A stretch of DNA of 64,000 nt. Origin: Diplocarpon mali. Lineage: Eukaryota > Ascomycota > Leotiomycetes > Helotiales > Drepanopezizaceae. Position 1 is the stretch's first letter. Each line of letters begins with the position of its first letter. Made by a program: the position numbers and the translations under genes. Of the stretch, positions 47,043-58,402 are shown in pieces. The notes below the pieces were generated by a model that was not told the DNA's origin, did no database searches, and saw only the letters and a list, made by a program, of their open reading frames with translations. The stretch spans positions 97,047-161,046 of the forward strand of contig JAENRP010000028.1 in NCBI GenBank assembly GCA_024741835.1. The letters run 5' to 3'.

Positions 47043-47887
47043 ACCTGACCCTGATCTTGATTTAAGTGGCCTCTTGGGAGCAATGAGAGCGAAACTGGCA
47101 AACAGGACGGTCTGGCGGTGATATCCCGTGATAAGTGGCGTTTATGGTGGGCGTGGCTGTCTGGAGGCATTTATATATCTACACAGTACGAGCACCTAAG
47201 ATTGTGATGAGTTGAAGTACTTATATCGGCAAATTTCGCTGTATAGTTCTGAGGTTGTTGTATACATTGCAATCTCAATCGCAATGTCGCCTGTGGATCT
47301 TTTTCTGCGGCTTGAAGCGGGTCGGTGTCCGCTATCTGATGGCGGTAAGTATATATATACATATATATGTTGTATATTTATATGGTAACCTGCTCGGAAG
47401 AGGCACGCATGAGAGCGCTCACAACAGCTGACGTACCACGGGGATTTGTACGTGCGCATGGATCCCCTATGCGATGTGATCACCGACTGAAGTCTTCGTC
47501 ACACCCACCGCGCTGGTGCACACATCGCCCCGCCGCAGGACGTATAGTGCCTGAAGCCTCCAAGTCAACATCCACATCTACATCTACGACGTGGTTATTC
47601 CCGTGCTACAGGTTCCACCTCCTGAACCTCAGAGCCCAAGGTGGGCGCGACAGCGTAGCGTGAAAAGTAGTGCTGCTAGTGGAGGTGATTTAATTTCAGG
47701 CTGTCATTCAGGCAGAAGTTGAAGTGTAAGCTCGGCCAGATCAACTACTGTTTCCACCGAGTATTTCAACTTGCACCTCCATTCGGTAGACTCTACCACA
47801 GCGGCAACCATCGCGCGCCGCAACGCCCATACCCTCTAGAACTCCGAGTCCAGAAATCGGACCCTGCGTTTTACTCTGCGCCATGTT
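47043..47887. other. Intergenic with AT microsatellite at about 47,346-47,385
   Basis: 3' flanks of two convergent genes. An ATATATAC-type tract lies near 47,350 and CACATC triplet-like repeats near 47,568-47,590. No gene seen. Confidence 0.6.
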
Positions 47888-50654
47888 CTAATTGACGAAA
47901 AACCCATCCTCCTTCCCGCCACTCTTCCCCTCCGACTTGCTCCCCCCCTCAAAAATCGTGCCCTCGAACCGCGGTACGTCGAAAGTACCCTTAGGATCCT
48001 CGCCATGCGCCATGATATACTCATGCACCTTTGAAGCCTGGTGTCGCACATCTCCAAGCAGAGCCGTCATATCCAGCGCCACCTTTTCGTTGTGCTTCGC
48101 ACCGGCTTTGATCGCGGCCTCCATGACGTGGAACCGGCTCACCGAGTTGCGCAGCATCATGTCAAACGGGGTGGTGGTGCTGCCTTCTTCCTTGTAGCAC
48201 TCGATCGAGACGCGGTCAAGGTTCGGGCGACCGAAGAGCAGACCCTTGATCTCGTTGACGTAGCCGTGGTAGTTGAAGTGGATGTGGCGGTCGGCGGTGA
48301 ATAGCGAGTTGAATTCCTCGTTGGTGAGGGAGTGTGGATGGCGGGTCTCGGCTTCGAGAATCATCAGGTCGGTGACATTGATGACGCGCACGCGCAGCGC
48401 GGGACATATCCTGCGGAGGATGGCGGCGGCAACGACAACCTCGAAGGTGAGCTCGGAGCCGATGCCGACGAGTGTTACGTCGGGCGTGAGACCGTCGTCC
48501 ACGGAGGCGAATTTCCAGATCGAGGCACCGGCCTGGCAGTGGGCGTCGGCTTCTGCGACCGAGAGGAAGACGGGCTGCGGCTGCTTGGAGCCGACCATCA
48601 GGTTGACGTAATTCCTGGAGCGGAGGCAGTGTGCGACTGTTGATAGAAAGGTGTTCTGTCAGTTGTCGGTTAGTAAGCAGCACATTCAGATTCTCGCTTA
48701 GAAAGGGGGGGCTTACGGCGTCGGGTGGGAGGTAGACTCGTGCTGCATCGGGCTTCAGGTTTAGTACAGCGCCGATGAATGAGGGGTTCTGGTGGGAGAA
48801 GCCGTTGTGTTCCTGTCGCGTCCACGTGCTGGTCTCGATGTAGTTTATGCTGGAGAGGTCTGTTCGCCATGTGGTTTCGCGGGCCATCTTGTTGAACTTA
48901 CTGTACTGCACCATCATGGTGTGGATAATGCCGAGGAAACTCTCGTACGACGGGAAGATCCCAGTCCGGCCCGTGAGGGTGTAACCTTGGAGGAATCCTT
49001 GACAGGTATGCTCGCTGAGAATCTCGATGACGCGACCTCCTCGAGCATTTGAGAATTCATCCCATTGAAAATCCCGACCAGTGTGATTGAAAACCGCATC
49101 AAGCTTATTGCTTACCAACTCGTCTGGAGAGAAGATGCGGAGTGACTTGGGGTTATCAACAAGCGCCTGATCGATAAGGTTGCCAATAGCCTTCATGCAA
49201 GACTCCTGCGCTCCCTTCTCGATCCCAAACTTCCTCCAGTCTGGGACGTGGAGAGGCTCGTGCGCTTTGTATGTCTCGGCTCTCTGCCCGAGTCTCTTGG
49301 AAGCCTCGGCTGGGATGATGCTCTTGATGGAGTCGATAACGTCGCCAGTCTCGGTGAAAAGCTTGGCGGGACCGTACGAGAGGAGCCATTTTTGAAGCTC
49401 GGCGAGTTGCTCCTTGTTGGTCTTTGCTGTCATCAAGGGGACTTGGTGAGAATGAAATGAGCCTTCGACAAATTCGCCGTCAACTTTTTTGGGCCCGCTC
49501 CAGCCCTTGGGAGTTCTCATGATCAGGACCGGCCACTAAAATGACGTCAGTCAAGTGCTTGAGGGAGGTGCTTCGAGACTGACGCGAGGCTTCATGATGG
49601 GCTTGGAGGATCTAGCAGCTTTTTGGATCTTGCGTATCTCGTCCAAAGCCCACTGGAAACTTGTAGCCAGGTCTCGATCCTAGCGAACGTCAGCAGAATC
49701 CTGGCAGACCCTGACCTAAGCTTACGATGTCTTCCAAGTCTTCAACAAACCTGCACTGATAGCCATAACCGGTAAAGAGAGCCGCCAACTCCTTGTCATC
49801 CATACAGCCGTAGATAGTCCTCTCTGAAATCTTGAAGCCGTTGACATGGACAATAGGGATTACGGCGCCCGACTCGGCGGGATCAATGTACTTGGCCGCA
49901 TGCCATGCAGTAGCCGTAGGCCCAGACTCGGCCTCTCCATCGCCCACGATGCAGCCAACAATCAGGTCCGGCTTATCCATGACAGCACCGAAGGCAACAG
50001 ATAATGCATAGCCCAACTCACCCCCCTCGTGGATGGCACCAGGCGTCTCGGCATTGATGTGGCTGGGGAAGCCCTTCGGCGTGCTGAAGCCGGTGATCAG
50101 ATTGTGTAGGCCTTGTTTGTTGTTTGCGTATTGGGGGTAGAACTTCTCTAGGCTGCCTTCGATCCAGAGAGAGGCGAGGATCGCGGGGGCGCCGTGGCCA
50201 GGGCCAACTACGTAGATGCAGTCGAGGTCGTTCTTACGGGTGAGATAGTTGAGATGGGCATAGACGAGGCTGAGGCCTGGGCATGTTCCCCAGTGTCCAA
50301 GGAGTCTGTAATACTTGGCTTAACTTCCAAGGGTGTGCGCGACTGAGATTTCGGATTGCTTACCTGGGCTTGATATCATCGTACGTAAGATCTCGCTCGA
50401 GAAGAGCATTGTCGCGCAAGAAGATCATGGCTAGATGTGCCTGTCAGACTCTTGATAGTCGAGATCGTCCCACAGCATGAGGGGGACGTACCAGCGGCGA
50501 TGTAGTTACTGGCTCTTCGGAACTCCTCCAGGCCCTTCAAATCCGCATCGCTCAACTGGATCCTCTCCAATTGGACGGACAATCTGAGGATCTCGTCGGG
50601 TATCAGAGAGGCCACAGCCTGGGGATTTGGCCGATCGATTACTTCTCCGGGCAT
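47888..50654 (-). CDS. xfp: Xylulose-5-phosphate/fructose-6-phosphate phosphoketolase
   Basis: Exons 50654-50492, 50430-50364, 50305-49726, 49679-49584, 49535-48717 and 48655-47888, about 830 aa, typical Xfp length. Landmarks: N-terminal RASNYIAAAMIFLRDNALLE; LLGHWGTCPGLSLVYAHLN; YVVGPGHGAPAILASLW; HINAETPGAIHEGGELGYAL; the TPP-binding GDGEAESGPTATAWH (about residues 198-212); FIGAV and NYIETSTWTRQEHNGFSHQN; the C-terminal Xfp domain with GSKQPQPVFLSVAEADAHCQ, FNYHGYVNEIKGLLFGRPNL and EEGSTTTPFDMMLRN. TPP-dependent cleavage of xylulose-5-P or fructose-6-P with Pi gives acetyl-phosphate plus glyceraldehyde-3-P or erythrose-4-P. Its partner acetate kinase is the divergent neighbour. All introns keep frame. 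Confidence 0.97.
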
Positions 50655-51140
50655 GTTGTCGACCTGGCAGTGATTCTGTATACTCTACCACACTATAGCT
50701 GGGAATTCTGGAATGTCGAGTAGTCGACAGACTGGGCGACGCTGGTTTGCAGGTAATTGCAATGTGTGGAGGAGCAGGTGAGCTGGTGTGCGAAGCGAAG
50801 CGGGGAGTCTGGTGAAGCCTGAAGGGGTTGTTTCGGAGAGGGAGAGAGAAGGTGAAGATTTGAAGTTGGTTCTGGATGCTTGGTTGCCATGACCGGTAGA
50901 GAAGCAAGGCTGCGTCACTGGGATGGCAGGCGGATCCCTCGGAATAGGTAGTGCCGATTCACGCAACTCTACTGCACTGTAGTAATACCGCCGGCTCGCA
51001 TGCGAGCGAGACTTGGACTGCCGAGGATCATGATCATTGCGCTCGAGGAATTGAGTTAAGCTGGGCTGGAGTGGAGTGGAGTGAGTTGATTCGTTGGGCT
51101 GCTGGCTTCGAAGGACCGAATGGCGAGGGCCGATGTGTTG

Positions 51141-51190
51141 AACTGGAGTCGACTGGAGTTGACTGGAGTTGACTGGAGCTGACTGGAGCT
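51141..51190 (+). repeat. 10-base tandem repeat GACTGGAGTT, five copies
   Basis: Units begin at 51141, 51151, 51161, 51171 and 51181. The last bases vary (TC, TT, TT, CT, CT), while CTGGAG is invariant in every unit. Confidence 0.9.
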
Positions 51191-51349
51191 GACTTCACAT
51201 CGGGATGCATCAGCAACGTCATTGCTCCTCACAAGCTTTTCCCCGCAGGAGTCGGAAGGATGGAGGTTGTTGACTGTACCGCAGATCACCGGCCTCGCCT
51301 GGGGCATTCGATTGTTTCGCCCTCTCCACGCCGGGTGGGTCGGTGTAGA

Positions 51350-51383
51350 GATGCAGATGCAGATGCAGATGCAGATGCAGATA
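51350..51383 (+). repeat. ATGCAG hexanucleotide repeat, about 5.5 copies
   Basis: Perfect GATGCA units just before GATATCGACATAGATG; intergenic. Confidence 0.9.
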
Positions 51384-51722
51384 TCGACATAGATGTACAT
51401 ACATACACATCTGCACACGCGTGATCACTCAGCTTCGTGCCGATGCAAGACGGACAGCAGATGTACAGGAGATGAAGGTGTTGTTGAGGTCAGCTGATCT
51501 GCAGCATCGTGACAGTCGAGTGCAAGCTTCTCACCCCTGTAGCCGCCCGGCGACCACCCCGGATCTCCCGTCCCGTTAACTACATATAGCTAGCGTTATC
51601 GCTTATGATAAGCTAGCGTCCCACTATCGACGTCAACCACCTCACGATTGTGGTATGGAGGGGCATGGAGGGGCTTTCTTTCTCGCACGGATGCGGAATG
51701 CATGGGAAGCAATGGAAATGGG

Positions 51723-51750
51723 AAAANAAAAAAAAAAAAAAAAAAAAAAA
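51723..51750 (+). repeat. Poly-A homopolymer with one N (51727)
   Basis: A run of about 27 A with an unresolved base at 51727, about 130 bases upstream of the acetate kinase ATG. The length of the tract in the real genome is uncertain; this is an assembly weak spot. Confidence 0.9.
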
Positions 51751-51884
51751 CTCCCCCCCTCAACCAAGAGAGTTTTCCCTCGCTCAATCAATCGCGTTCC
51801 TCCAGTCCCGCCAGTCTCTTTCTGAACACCCTCAACTCTTCCAGTCGAGGGTTAAAATTCCCAATATAATATACGCAGTCCGCC

Positions 51885-53208
51885 ATGGCCAAGATCATCC
51901 TCTCTATCAACGCTGGCTCGAGCTCGGTCAAGATCTCGGTTTACACGGCCTCGTCAGGTTCAGACCCGGTCCAACTCGCCGAAACCCAGATTGACGGCCT
52001 CACGTCTCCGCCCCCACACCTCAAGTACGCCCGTGGCTCGCAGTCCGTCAGCAAAGACCAGAAGCTGCACGAGGAGTGCACGAGCCAGAAGGATGCCTTC
52101 CGCTACATGCTCAAGATGCTCGTCGACGACTCGGAATTCCCACACATCGCGAGGCGCGAGGACATCGCCATCGTCTGCCACCGCGTCGTGCACGGTGGCG
52201 ACTTCGTGACCCCGCAAATCATCGACGAGGAGACGTACCACAAGCTTCAAGACCTGACCGATCTGGCGCCCCTGCACAACGCGTCCGCGCTGGAAATCGT
52301 GCGGTTATGCATCGAGGAAATGCCCCAGACGCGCAACGTCGCAGTCTTCGACAGCGAGTTCCATCAGACGCTCCCGGAGCACATCAGGACGTACCCCATC
52401 AACCAGGATATCGCGAGGAAGAATAAGCTGAGGAAGTATGGCTTCCACGGCATCAGCTACTCATTCATTACCAGAAGTGTGGCGGAGTATTTGGGGAAGA
52501 AGGAGACTGAGACGAGCCTGATCGTGCTGCATCTAGGCAGCGGTGCAAGTGCCTGCGCGGTGAAGAACGGGAAGAGCTGGGACACGAGTATGGGCTTGAC
52601 GCCCTTGGCCGGCTTGCCAGGGGCGACGAGGAGCGGAAGCGTGGACCCCGGGTACGGAAGCTTCACATTCCTCCCCTTGTCCTCTTCTCTCTCTCGAATT
52701 GAGTTCTGGTTGACCAAACAGCAGTCTCGTTTTCCACTACGCATCCGACGTCGGAAAGCTCTCTCCCAGCTCTACTAAAGAACTCCACCTCACCCGCGCC
52801 GAAGAAATCCTCAACAAGGAATCTGGCTGGAAATCGCTCACCGGAACTACTGACTTTGGCACCATCGCCACTTCCACGGATCTGAAAATGAGGCTCGCGT
52901 TCGACATCCTGCTCGACAGGATTATGAACTACGTGGGCGGCTACTACGTGTCGCTGCACGGCAACGTCGATGGGCTGGTCTTCGCGGGGGGCATCGGCGA
53001 GAAGAGCGCCTTGTTGAGGAGAAGGGTCGCCGAGGAGGCAAATTGCCTAGGGTTTGAAATTGATACGGAGAAGAATGGGAGGAAGATTGAGGGGGTAGTG
53101 CAGGATGTTGGGAGAGAGGGGGCGAGGCATAGGCTGTTGGTTTGTCAGACCGATGAACAGTTCGAGATGGCGAGGTCTTGCACCGTAGATCGTAGGTTGT
53201 TTGGTTGA
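51885..53208 (+). CDS. ackA: Acetate kinase
   Basis: Exons 51885-52651 and 52722-53208, about 417 aa. The intron (GTACGG donor, CAAACAG acceptor) sits exactly in the family signature and restores GSVDPGSLVFHYA. Motifs: N-terminal ILSINAGSSSVKISVY (phosphate-binding loop); CHRVVHGGDFV, whose Arg binds substrate; DLAPLHN; VAVFDSEFHQTLPEHIRTYP; RKYGFHGISYSF; LHLGSGASACAV; GLTPLAGLPGATRSGSVDPG; and the adenosine-pocket FAGGIGEKSALLRR. The enzyme converts acetyl-phosphate and ADP to acetate and ATP (or the reverse). Acetate kinase is rare in eukaryotes and in fungi is known as the partner of phosphoketolase, which lies divergently 1.2 kb away. No organelle-targeting extension is seen, so a cytosolic location is likely. 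Confidence 0.97.
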
Positions 53209-53758
53209 GATTTCGGGATGATGTTAGAGCTGAATCTGGTAATGTGAGCTAGAGACTAAAGCACCGTATTTAGACCTTCGCTTAAGACATGTCTTTGTTT
53301 ACTTTCCGAACCGAGGACAGCAACCGAACTAGGTCATCTCATTGAGCAAGGCCTCGCACGAAGATGCGGTCCGTGATACACCCAAGGCCACGGGAGCAGA
53401 GACAATCTTTTCATCCCAGCGCCGGAGGCGGCGGCTACTAAACTCCTAAGGGAATCTCACGAAATGAATGTCCGCAAAGGCATGCTGGGCCAATCTGGCT
53501 GGCTCCGTATTTCCGGCCTTCTGAAGAACGTATCATCTGCCCAGAGGAAAAGGAATTTGGAAAATGGCTTCCGGAAGATTCATTCGTGAGGTTGCCGTGT
53601 GCATCGAACCGATGCGACACCGTTGAGCTGAACTCAGACTTCAGTGGCAATTGACTACAGGGCAAAAGTCATGCCGCTTCTGCGTATCAGCGCTATCCTT
53701 GCAGGCCAGATCGAGTATGTGATGTCTCAACGCAAGACAGTCAAGATGGCGTCTCTGA
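53209..53758. other. Intergenic, 3' flank of acetate kinase
   Basis: No gene seen. An ATG-bearing frame at 53,644-53,907 overlaps the next remnant and has no recognisable domain. Confidence 0.5.
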
Positions 53759-54576
53759 TTGGTGGATTCGGCGCGTATGTGCAACTACTATGTATACCCG
53801 TTCCTCAATTCTTTGTACTCTGGGCTCTCGGGTTTAAAGCTGAGCCGAGGGGGCGAGGGAGACCCCGAGCTGACTTCCACAAAGCGCACCATCTCTGCGT
53901 ACTTTGATCCAGACGTTTCCGGGAAATTCCGAGGAGTTCCAGTTACCTTACGAGACTCGACTGGTCACGACTTACGACCAAGAAAGCGAGACTGCCGCAG
54001 CACCTGGCGCGGTCCTACGTGCTTTAAACGAGCGGCCAGGCCCTGCCAGAGAGGCTCACCCGTGTTTTTTTTTTTTTGGCTCTTTGCGCATCTGGCCAGA
54101 CAACCCGATGCCTCTGCTGGGCCATCGGTTAACTGATCCCGAGAGAGACGAGAAAGACGAGAAAGACGAGACGGTCATAGACTATTTCATGATCAAGGTC
54201 AAATGTTCACGGCATCTCAAGTCAGCCCCCGACCTGGACAGGGACCCGTTATCCCACGACGCATGTCTTCAACGCCTTTACCACCTACCATGCCTCCGCG
54301 ATTGACGAGCCGCTCTTTTTCTGCGAAGAGGTTCTGTTTGTCACCGTCGTAGCGACGGAGTCGCGCCACGCTGTAACCCATCCCCAAGACAAGGGTATGT
54401 GTACCTATCTTTACCTCTGCGCACTCGCGGACTGACCACGATTCTATAAAGATGCCCGAGTCGCAGGCAAGATAGTCATCGATATGAGATACATGCGAGA
54501 TGAAGGCGGAACCCAGCCAACATTCCCAGAGCCAGGCGGTTTCGGCGTAGTACATTCATTACAAGATGGAGGATGA
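53759..54576 (+). pseudogene. Frameshifted remnant of an unrecognised gene
   Basis: Three successive frames each give coding-like protein. Frame A (53,759-53,930): CNYYVYPFLNSLYSGLSGLK, then STKRTISAYFDPDV. Frame B (53,905-54,200): EEFQLPYETRLVTTYDQESE, then FGSLRIWPDNPMPLLGHRLT and DETVIDYFMIK, passing through a T homopolymer at about 54,064-54,077. Frame C (54,230-54,395): TRYPTTHVFNAFTTYHASAI, then FFCEEVLFVTVVATESRHAV. A well-formed intron follows (GTATGT donor, ACTGAC branch, ATAAAG acceptor, 54395-54450), leading to DARVAGKIVIDMRYMRDEGG, then FGVVHSLQDGG and a stop at 54,574-54,576. No intron can join frames A-B or B-C, so two indels (or assembly errors) are inferred. Family not recognised. 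Confidence 0.5.
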
Positions 54577-56077
54577 TCTTGTGGCGATTGCTGAGAGCAG
54601 AAGCCTTCGGTATGAAGCTCGCTATTCCGCCAATTCGTCCGACAAGGTGCCAAAAAAGGGTCAGATTAGCATCGCTGCTGCCTTGAAACCTGGGTCGGGC
54701 TTAACTTTGGGAGGGGGGAGCTCGCACCTGTATCGTGGATTGAATATTCTACTCTGTATGGTGCGTGAGTATGGAATGGGGAAGTATGAAGGGCGCAAAT
54801 ACTTTCCAGCACAGTCTAACAGACCCTCTCGACCTGATTTTATCCGGGAGCAGGTATGCTCTTCTCCACCCTGCGGCCGTGGAGGGATCATTTCCAGACC
54901 TAGATGTTGGTTTCTGGAATCCCTCTCCTGCTCTCGCTGGTGGCGGACTCGGTTTTTCAGCGCCGTCGCATCTCTGGGCTGTGGAGACTCTGGATGCCAT
55001 CAGAAAGGGAGAGAGGGTGTACGAAGCCATGATGCTGATCCTTCTGGATGAAAAGTAACGATCATGATGCCGCATGGATCAGGGACGGGACTGCGCCAGG
55101 AGAGGGTCAAGGAGGCGGGAGGCTGGAGGCTCGATGGTGGATGCTGGATGCTGGCGAGCTAAAGCGGATCCCTGACTGTGGGTTGAGCTTGTCACCCAGG
55201 TGTCAATATTCCTCCACCTCCAAACATCACCAAGGGCTGCAACGCGAACGAAGAGATGAAGCTCCATGCGAAAAAGCAACCAGACTTGTCGGAATCCCCC
55301 CACACGAGATGTGGCTTTACCGAGCCACACTGCCGCTCCACCTGGAATCGTATGGGGAAGCTCGACGATGATCGCACCATGATCGGCAGCACTTCTGTAG
55401 GAACAATCCACTGATCGTCCGACTGAAAGAATCATCGCCCTCACCCTCGAGATCCCGCGAAAAGAACCAGGAACCAACCAAGGCGGCTTTATGCTCCGGT
55501 CGTCGCCGGCGTACTGCACAGCAATGAGACCTCGGCGAGGGTTTGCCAGGTTTCTATATATACTCCCGGCTGGTTTGGCTTCGCAGAGTCAACTTTTCCC
55601 CTCCTCCTTCGTACGGGTACTCTCAAGTCTCTGCCTCGTGTACTGCCCTCCGACGATGCGCCACACGGTCCTGGAGCGAGTTGGGCGCCTCGTTCTGCCG
55701 TGACCTACACAGTCGAGTCTGCACAGCCGAGTCTACAGTCGAGTCTACAGTCGAGTCTGTACAGTCGAGTCTACACAATCGAGCCTACACAATCGAGCCT
55801 ACACAGTCGATTCTCTACACTCCGTTCTACACACTCCGGTCTACACACTCCGGCCAGGGATGCAGTCGGGAAGTTCCAGTCGCCCAAGTAACTTTCCAGG
55901 GGTGGGCTGGATTGGGCGAAGATGGACAGGAACAGCAACAGGATCGAGCGGTGCCGGCCGTCGGCGACCTCACTGCATCGTCACGAATGCTCGCGCGTAC
56001 TATGTCGTTTCCTGTACACAGTTCTTTGGGAGCGCAAGTGGTCGGCATCTCCTCACGTTCTACCATTCATCGTGGCC
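54577..56077. other. Intergenic upstream of the GH47 gene
   Basis: 1.5 kb with no supportable gene. TATATATA-like sequence lies at about 55,552-55,562. The minisatellite listed below occupies 55,708-55,853. The final 200 bases are the immediate 5' flank of the mannosidase. Confidence 0.55.
55708..55853 (+). repeat. Degenerate minisatellite of ACAGTCGAGTCT / ACACTCCGGTCT units
   Basis: A series of 12-15-base units: the first half is dominated by ACAGTCGAGTCT and ACACAATCGAGCCT, the second by CTACACACTCCGGT. It lies about 230 bases upstream of the GH47 start codon. Confidence 0.85.
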
Positions 56078-57887
56078 ATGCTCTGCGCACGACTGCTTCT
56101 TCTGCCCGCCCTGGCCATGCTTTCCGGCGTGGGCGCCAGTCCCCGCCCATATCTCACGACGAGGCCCAGCCGTCCTGACAATCCCGCTCTGAACCGCGAA
56201 CGAGCAGATGCGGTCAAGGCCTCTTTTCAGTTTGCCTGGGATGGCTACATGGCCCATGCCTTTCCCAACGACGAGCTGCGTCCCGTGTCGAATGGCTTCG
56301 GTAACTCCAGGTAGATCTGCGAATCGCGCGGCCCCAGAGAAACGCGAAGCCTCTAACAACCGGGTAGAAATGGATGGGGCGCCAGTGCCGTCGATGCGCT
56401 GAGCACAGCGCTCGTCATGCAAATCCCAGCAGTCGTGGACACGATCCTGGAGTACATCCCGACCATCAATTTCGACGAGACCTCTGATGCGGTTTCGCTT
56501 TTCGAGACTACCATTCGGTATCTGGGGGGCATGCTGTCAGGTGAGCTGGGTTGCCAGCACAGCGCGCGGCCTTCTCTCTGACTCCCGAGGCAGGCTATGA
56601 TCTATTGCGCGGTCCGTTGTCGAGTCTTGCCTCCAACCGGACGGCGGTGGGCATTCTTCTCGAGCAGTCGGAACGCCTGGCGAGTAACCTCGCGTTCGCC
56701 TTCGATACCCCGACGGGCATTCCCAGTAACAACATCTTCTTCGACCCGCAAGGAACCGACGGATCCACCACCAATGGCATCGCTACCATCGGGACCCTTG
56801 TCCTCGAGTGGGTTCACCTCTCCGACCTCAGCGGAAACAGGACATACGGCGATCTGGCCGAGAAGGGAGAATCCTTTCTGCTCGCGCCCAAACCGGCGTC
56901 CGCAGAGCCCTGGCCCGGCCTGATCGGAACGGGGGTGAACATCACCACCGGACTGTTTACCGACGCTGCGGGGGGCTGGGTCGGAGGAGCCGACAGTTTC
57001 TACGAATACCTGCTCAAGATGTACGTCTACGATTCCTCCAGGTATGGCCATTACAGAGACCGCTGGGTCCTCGCCGCCGACTCCTCGATCGCCCACCTCG
57101 CCAGCCACCCCTCCACCCGGCCGGACCTGACGTTCCTGGCGGAGTTCGACGGCCAGGAGAGGATCTTCGAGTCGGAGCACCGTAAGTCCTGCTCACCCCT
57201 CCGCACCGACGCGAGCCAGAACACACACGTGCTGACGTGCCCCAGTCGCCTGCTTCGACGGCGGCTCCTTCATCCTCGGCGGCCTCGTCCTCGGAGAAGA
57301 AAAGTACACTGACTTCGGCCTCGAGCTCGTGAACGGCTGCCACGACACGTACGCCAGCACGCTGACAGGCATCGGCCCGGAGATCTTCCGCTGGGTCGAG
57401 AAGAGCGCCCCAGCAAACAAGACCCGGAATCCACCGCCACCCGCCGAAGACGCGGCGTTCTACGAGAGAGCGGGCTTCTACATCACGGACGGTTCGTACG
57501 CCCTGCGCCCCGAGGTCATCGAGAGCTTCTACTATGCCTACCGGGCGACGGGCGACCAGACCTACCGGGACTGGGCCTGGCACGCCTTTCTCGCCATCCG
57601 GGAGAACTGTATCGTCGGGAGTGGGTTTGCGGAACTGAAGCACGTCAATGCGCCGCAAGGCGGTGGGTATCGCGACCTCCAGGAAAGCTTCTTGTTCGCC
57701 GAGGTCTTGAAGTATAGCTATCTCATCCACGCGCCGGTGAGTCGAGAGAACCCGCCCCGCTAATCGGGAGGAGCGAGCAGGCTGACCGGGGCAGGACGAC
57801 GAGTGGCAAGTTGCGCATCACGGGAAGAACGGCTGGGTTTTCAACACGGAAGCTCACCCGTTCAAAGTCTGGGGTCCGCCGATTTAG
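56078..57887 (+). CDS. Secreted class I alpha-1,2-mannosidase (GH47)
   Basis: Exons 56078-56310, 56368-56540, 56594-57181, 57246-57736 and 57795-57887, about 525 aa, normal for fungal secreted GH47. The signal peptide is [20 protein letters not shown]. The catalytic (alpha/alpha)7 barrel shows [14 protein letters not shown] with [136 protein letters not shown]; and the closing VFNTEAHPF, whose Thr coordinates Ca2+ in this family. It trims alpha-1,2-linked mannose from high-mannose N-glycans; the signal without a TM anchor favours secretion. N-glycosylation sites (NRT, NIT, NKT) are present. All introns keep frame. Confidence 0.95.
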
Positions 57888-58402
57888 GCGGGAGGATACG
57901 GGGTGCGAGCGTGGGCAGTCGCTGGAAGGGTAGGTGATCGGGGTGAGGATGTTCATGACGACGCCGGAAAAATGCCTTGCATCGCGCACAGATAGCAGCT
58001 CGTGATGCGGCTCCCGAAGTAAATGGCACGTTCTTGTTCCGACGACCTTGTTCTGGAATGTAAACAGCGGCAGGAGATCAGCTTACTCTCGGGCTTCAGC
58101 TGTCTCGCTTGTCGGGCCTGACAGCCCTTTCCTCGACCTTGAAAACAGGTTTATTCTCTTGTTCTTTTCTTCTTTTCTTTTTTTCTTTTAACTCTTTTTT
58201 GTTTTTTCAGTCAAATTCTCTTCACACATCTCAGGGGAGACTCAAGAATATCTCTCGTCAGCGAAGCCAATGTGAGTCTAGACTCTACAGCTAGAATATC
58301 CTTGGAAAAGTCTACGTGTGAATTCCAGAAATCCTACCAAAGCCCCCAAGCCCAGAGTACGTGGCGTCTCTGGCCTGCAAGGACCCAAGTATCTCTCCGC
58401 CA
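57888..58402. other. Convergent 3' spacer with a T-rich tract
   Basis: A TTTTCTTTT-type pyrimidine tract lies at about 58,150-58,205. No gene seen. Confidence 0.6.

Larger units (their letters stand above)
50655..51884. promoter_or_regulatory. Shared divergent promoter of xfp and acetate kinase
   Basis: 1,230 bases between the two start codons with no gene. It contains a 10-base tandem array (51141-51190), a hexanucleotide repeat (51350-51383) and a poly-A tract with an undetermined base (51723-51750). CTGGAG occurs at 51066-51071 and five times in the 10-base array. CTGGAG fits SYGGRG, the binding consensus known for the carbon catabolite repressor CreA. Regulation by CreA is inference. Confidence 0.5.
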
